A stretch of 9,071 nt of DNA from JBJHBY01 sp050485745 (GTDB taxonomy: Bacteria > Pseudomonadota > Gammaproteobacteria > Pseudomonadales > CAMLJR01): NCBI GenBank assembly GCA_050485745.1, contig JBJHBY010000148.1:1-9071 (forward strand). Direction: 5' to 3'. Position numbers and translations under genes: made by a program. The notes under the pieces are model-generated. The model was given only the letters and a program-made list of their open reading frames with translations. It had not been told where the DNA came from and ran no database searches. Shown piece after piece: positions 7,578-9,071 of the stretch; within the stretch, counting starts at the first letter, position 1; every line of letters begins with the position of its first letter.

Positions 7578-9071
7578 ATGGCCGATCGGCTCACGCTCAA
7601 GGATCCCTACACCGAACTGAGAGTGTTCTCGGGGCGCCTGTTGCTGGCTGGCATTCTGATGGTGCTGATGTTCGCCGGCCTGGCGTGGCGCTACTACGAT
7701 CTTCAGGTCCGCCAGCATGAACAGTACCGCACGGCCTCGGAGCGCAACCGCGTACAGCTGTTGCCGGTGCCGCCGAAGCGCGGGTTGATCTTCGATCGCA
7801 ACGGTATCCTGCTGGCGGAGAATATCCCCAGCTACCGTCTGACGCTGGTGGTGGAGGAGGTCGCCAATCTCGACGCGACCTTTGCCGTGCTGCGCGAGCT
7901 GGTGGGCCTCGAGGAAGACGACGAGCGGCGTTTTCGCCTGCGCATGCATCGCCGCCGTCCGTTCGAGCCGGTGCCCCTGCGCTTTCGTCTCAGCGAAGAG
8001 GACATCGCCATCCTGGCGGTGAACCGGCACCGGCTTCCCGGGGTCGATGTCGATGCCCAACTGGTGCGTCACTACCCGCAGGGCCAGCTGTTTGCCCATG
8101 TCCTCGGTTATGTGGGCCGCATTACCGAGGACGACCAGCGCCGCATTGATACAGTGAATTACAGCGGTACCGACCACATCGGCCGTATCGGTATCGAGCG
8201 TTTCTACGAGCATGTCCTGCACGGCAGCGTCGGCCACGAGAATGTGGAGGCCAACGCAAGGGGCAGGGTCCTGCGTGTTCTGGAGCGCAGTGACCCCGTG
8301 CCCGGGCAGGATATCGTGCTGCACCTGGATGCCGGGCTGCAGCGCGTGGCGGCCGAGGTGCTGGCCGGCCAGCGCGGCGCCATTGTTGCCATCGATCCCG
8401 CCAATGGTGGCGTGCTTGCTCTGGTCAGCACCCCGTCCTTTGATCCGAACCTGTTCGTCAATGGCATCAGTCGTGGTGACTATCACCAGCTGCGCTCGGA
8501 TATCGATCTGCCGCTGTTCAACCGCGCCCTGCAGGGGCAGTATCCGCCGGGCTCCACGGTCAAGCCCATGTTCGCCCTGGCGGGACTGCAGCATGGCGTG
8601 ATTACGCCCCAGACCCGGGTGCGTGACCCCGGCTGGTTCCAGCTGCCCGGGGATGATCGCTTCTACCGCGACTGGCGCCGCCAGGGCCATGCCCCCTGGG
8701 TGGATCTGAACATGGCCATCGCCGAGTCCTGTGACGTGTATTTCTATGATATGGCGCACCGTCTCGGCATCGATCGCCTGCACGATTTCAGCGTGCAGTT
8801 CGGCTTTGGCCAGATGACGGGCATCGATACCACCAGCGAGCGCCCCGGGCTGATGCCTTCGCGGGACTGGAAGCGCCGTGCTCGCGGCCAGGCCTGGTTC
8901 CCCGGCGAAACCCTGGTGGTGGGCATCGGTCAGGGCTACATGCTGAGTACGCCGCTGCAGCTGGCGGTGGCGACTGCAGCGGTGGCCAACCGTGGCGATG
9001 TCTACACGCCACGGCTGCTGCGCTGCCTGGGGGATGACGACATGCCGGCGGAGCTGTGGGGGCGCGTGGAC
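7578..9071 (+). CDS. mrdA: Penicillin-binding protein 2 (peptidoglycan D,D-transpeptidase MrdA), 3' partial
   Basis: The frame is open from ATG 7578 to the right edge (498 codons). PBP2 is the inner-membrane transpeptidase that cross-links side-wall peptidoglycan with RodA in the elongasome. A short cytoplasmic N-terminus (MADRLTLKDPYTELRVFSG) is followed by one membrane helix at about 20-37. The periplasmic dimerisation domain starts with the conserved PKRGLIFDRNG (66-76) and contains GYVGRITEDD and the GRIGIERFYEHVLHG segment. In the transpeptidase domain the catalytic Ser326 and Lys329 are in PPGSTVKP, and the second motif is S384-C-D386, the SxD form also found in E. coli PBP2. The third motif, KTG, is expected beyond the window; roughly 120-150 residues are missing. 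The start lies 15 nt after rlmH, with GAGG about 13 nt upstream as a weak ribosome site. Its gene position after rlmH is conserved, and rodA should follow. Confidence 0.97.
   Translation, partial: MADRLTLKDPYTELRVFSGRLLLAGILMVLMFAGLAWRYYDLQVRQHEQYRTASERNRVQLLPVPPKRGLIFDRNGILLAENIPSYRLTLVVEEVANLDATFAVLRELVGLEEDDERRFRLRMHRRRPFEPVPLRFRLSEEDIAILAVNRHRLPGVDVDAQLVRHYPQGQLFAHVLGYVGRITEDDQRRIDTVNYSGTDHIGRIGIERFYEHVLHGSVGHENVEANARGRVLRVLERSDPVPGQDIVLHLDAGLQRVAAEVLAGQRGAIVAIDPANGGVLALVSTPSFDPNLFVNGISRGDYHQLRSDIDLPLFNRALQGQYPPGSTVKPMFALAGLQHGVITPQTRVRDPGWFQLPGDDRFYRDWRRQGHAPWVDLNMAIAESCDVYFYDMAHRLGIDRLHDFSVQFGFGQMTGIDTTSERPGLMPSRDWKRRARGQAWFPGETLVVGIGQGYMLSTPLQLAVATAAVANRGDVYTPRLLRCLGDDDMPAELWGRVD

Noticed and set aside
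6936..8783. Very long minus-strand open frame (615 codons) opposite rsfS, rlmH and mrdA
   Set aside because: It lies wholly antisense to three well-recognised genes, shows no family motif, and has a biased Gln/His/Arg-rich composition as expected from the complement of GC-rich codons.

Overview
The window is high-GC chromosomal DNA of gammaproteobacterial character. The best taxonomic clues are the closely packed block proA-nadD-rsfS-rlmH-mrdA, which is the order known from Pseudomonas and relatives, a ProA sequence of the Pseudomonas type, and a soluble transhydrogenase SthA. No species is assigned. All evidence is from reading the sequence, and nothing was searched against a database.

Layout: (1) positions 2-1720, plus strand, carry the 3' part of a large amidohydrolase of the N-acyl-D-amino-acid deacylase type whose start lies upstream of the window. 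(2) Positions 1721-4700 hold three minus-strand genes. In transcription order they are a 2-hydroxychromene-2-carboxylate isomerase-like (DsbA/GST-kappa fold) protein, sthA, and a short-chain dehydrogenase/reductase (SDR). The SDR follows sthA by 8 nt and its Shine-Dalgarno lies inside the sthA 3' end. The 170-bp gap between the isomerase and sthA contains a long, almost perfect palindrome bounded by TTAA on both sides, plus a smaller GC-rich hairpin abutting it. (3) After a 119-bp divergent intergenic region with a clear TATAAT, positions 4820-9071 are a plus-strand cluster: proA (proline synthesis), nadD (NAD synthesis), rsfS (ribosome silencing), rlmH (23S rRNA methylation) and mrdA (PBP2, cell elongation). 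mrdA runs off the right edge before its KTG motif. Gaps in this cluster are -11 to +15 nt, so it probably behaves as one operon, with rodA expected next outside the window.

How the genes fit together: the right half is a conserved housekeeping block linking amino-acid and cofactor synthesis, ribosome maturation and peptidoglycan synthesis. The left half looks like accessory metabolism: a hydrolase, an oxidoreductase with NADP-type features, and a transhydrogenase that exchanges reducing equivalents between NADPH and NAD. Whether they form one pathway is inference. I found no clear new multi-gene system. The items most worth a second look are the palindrome (possible MITE or leader structure of sthA) and the apparent loss of two metal-ligand histidines in the amidohydrolase.
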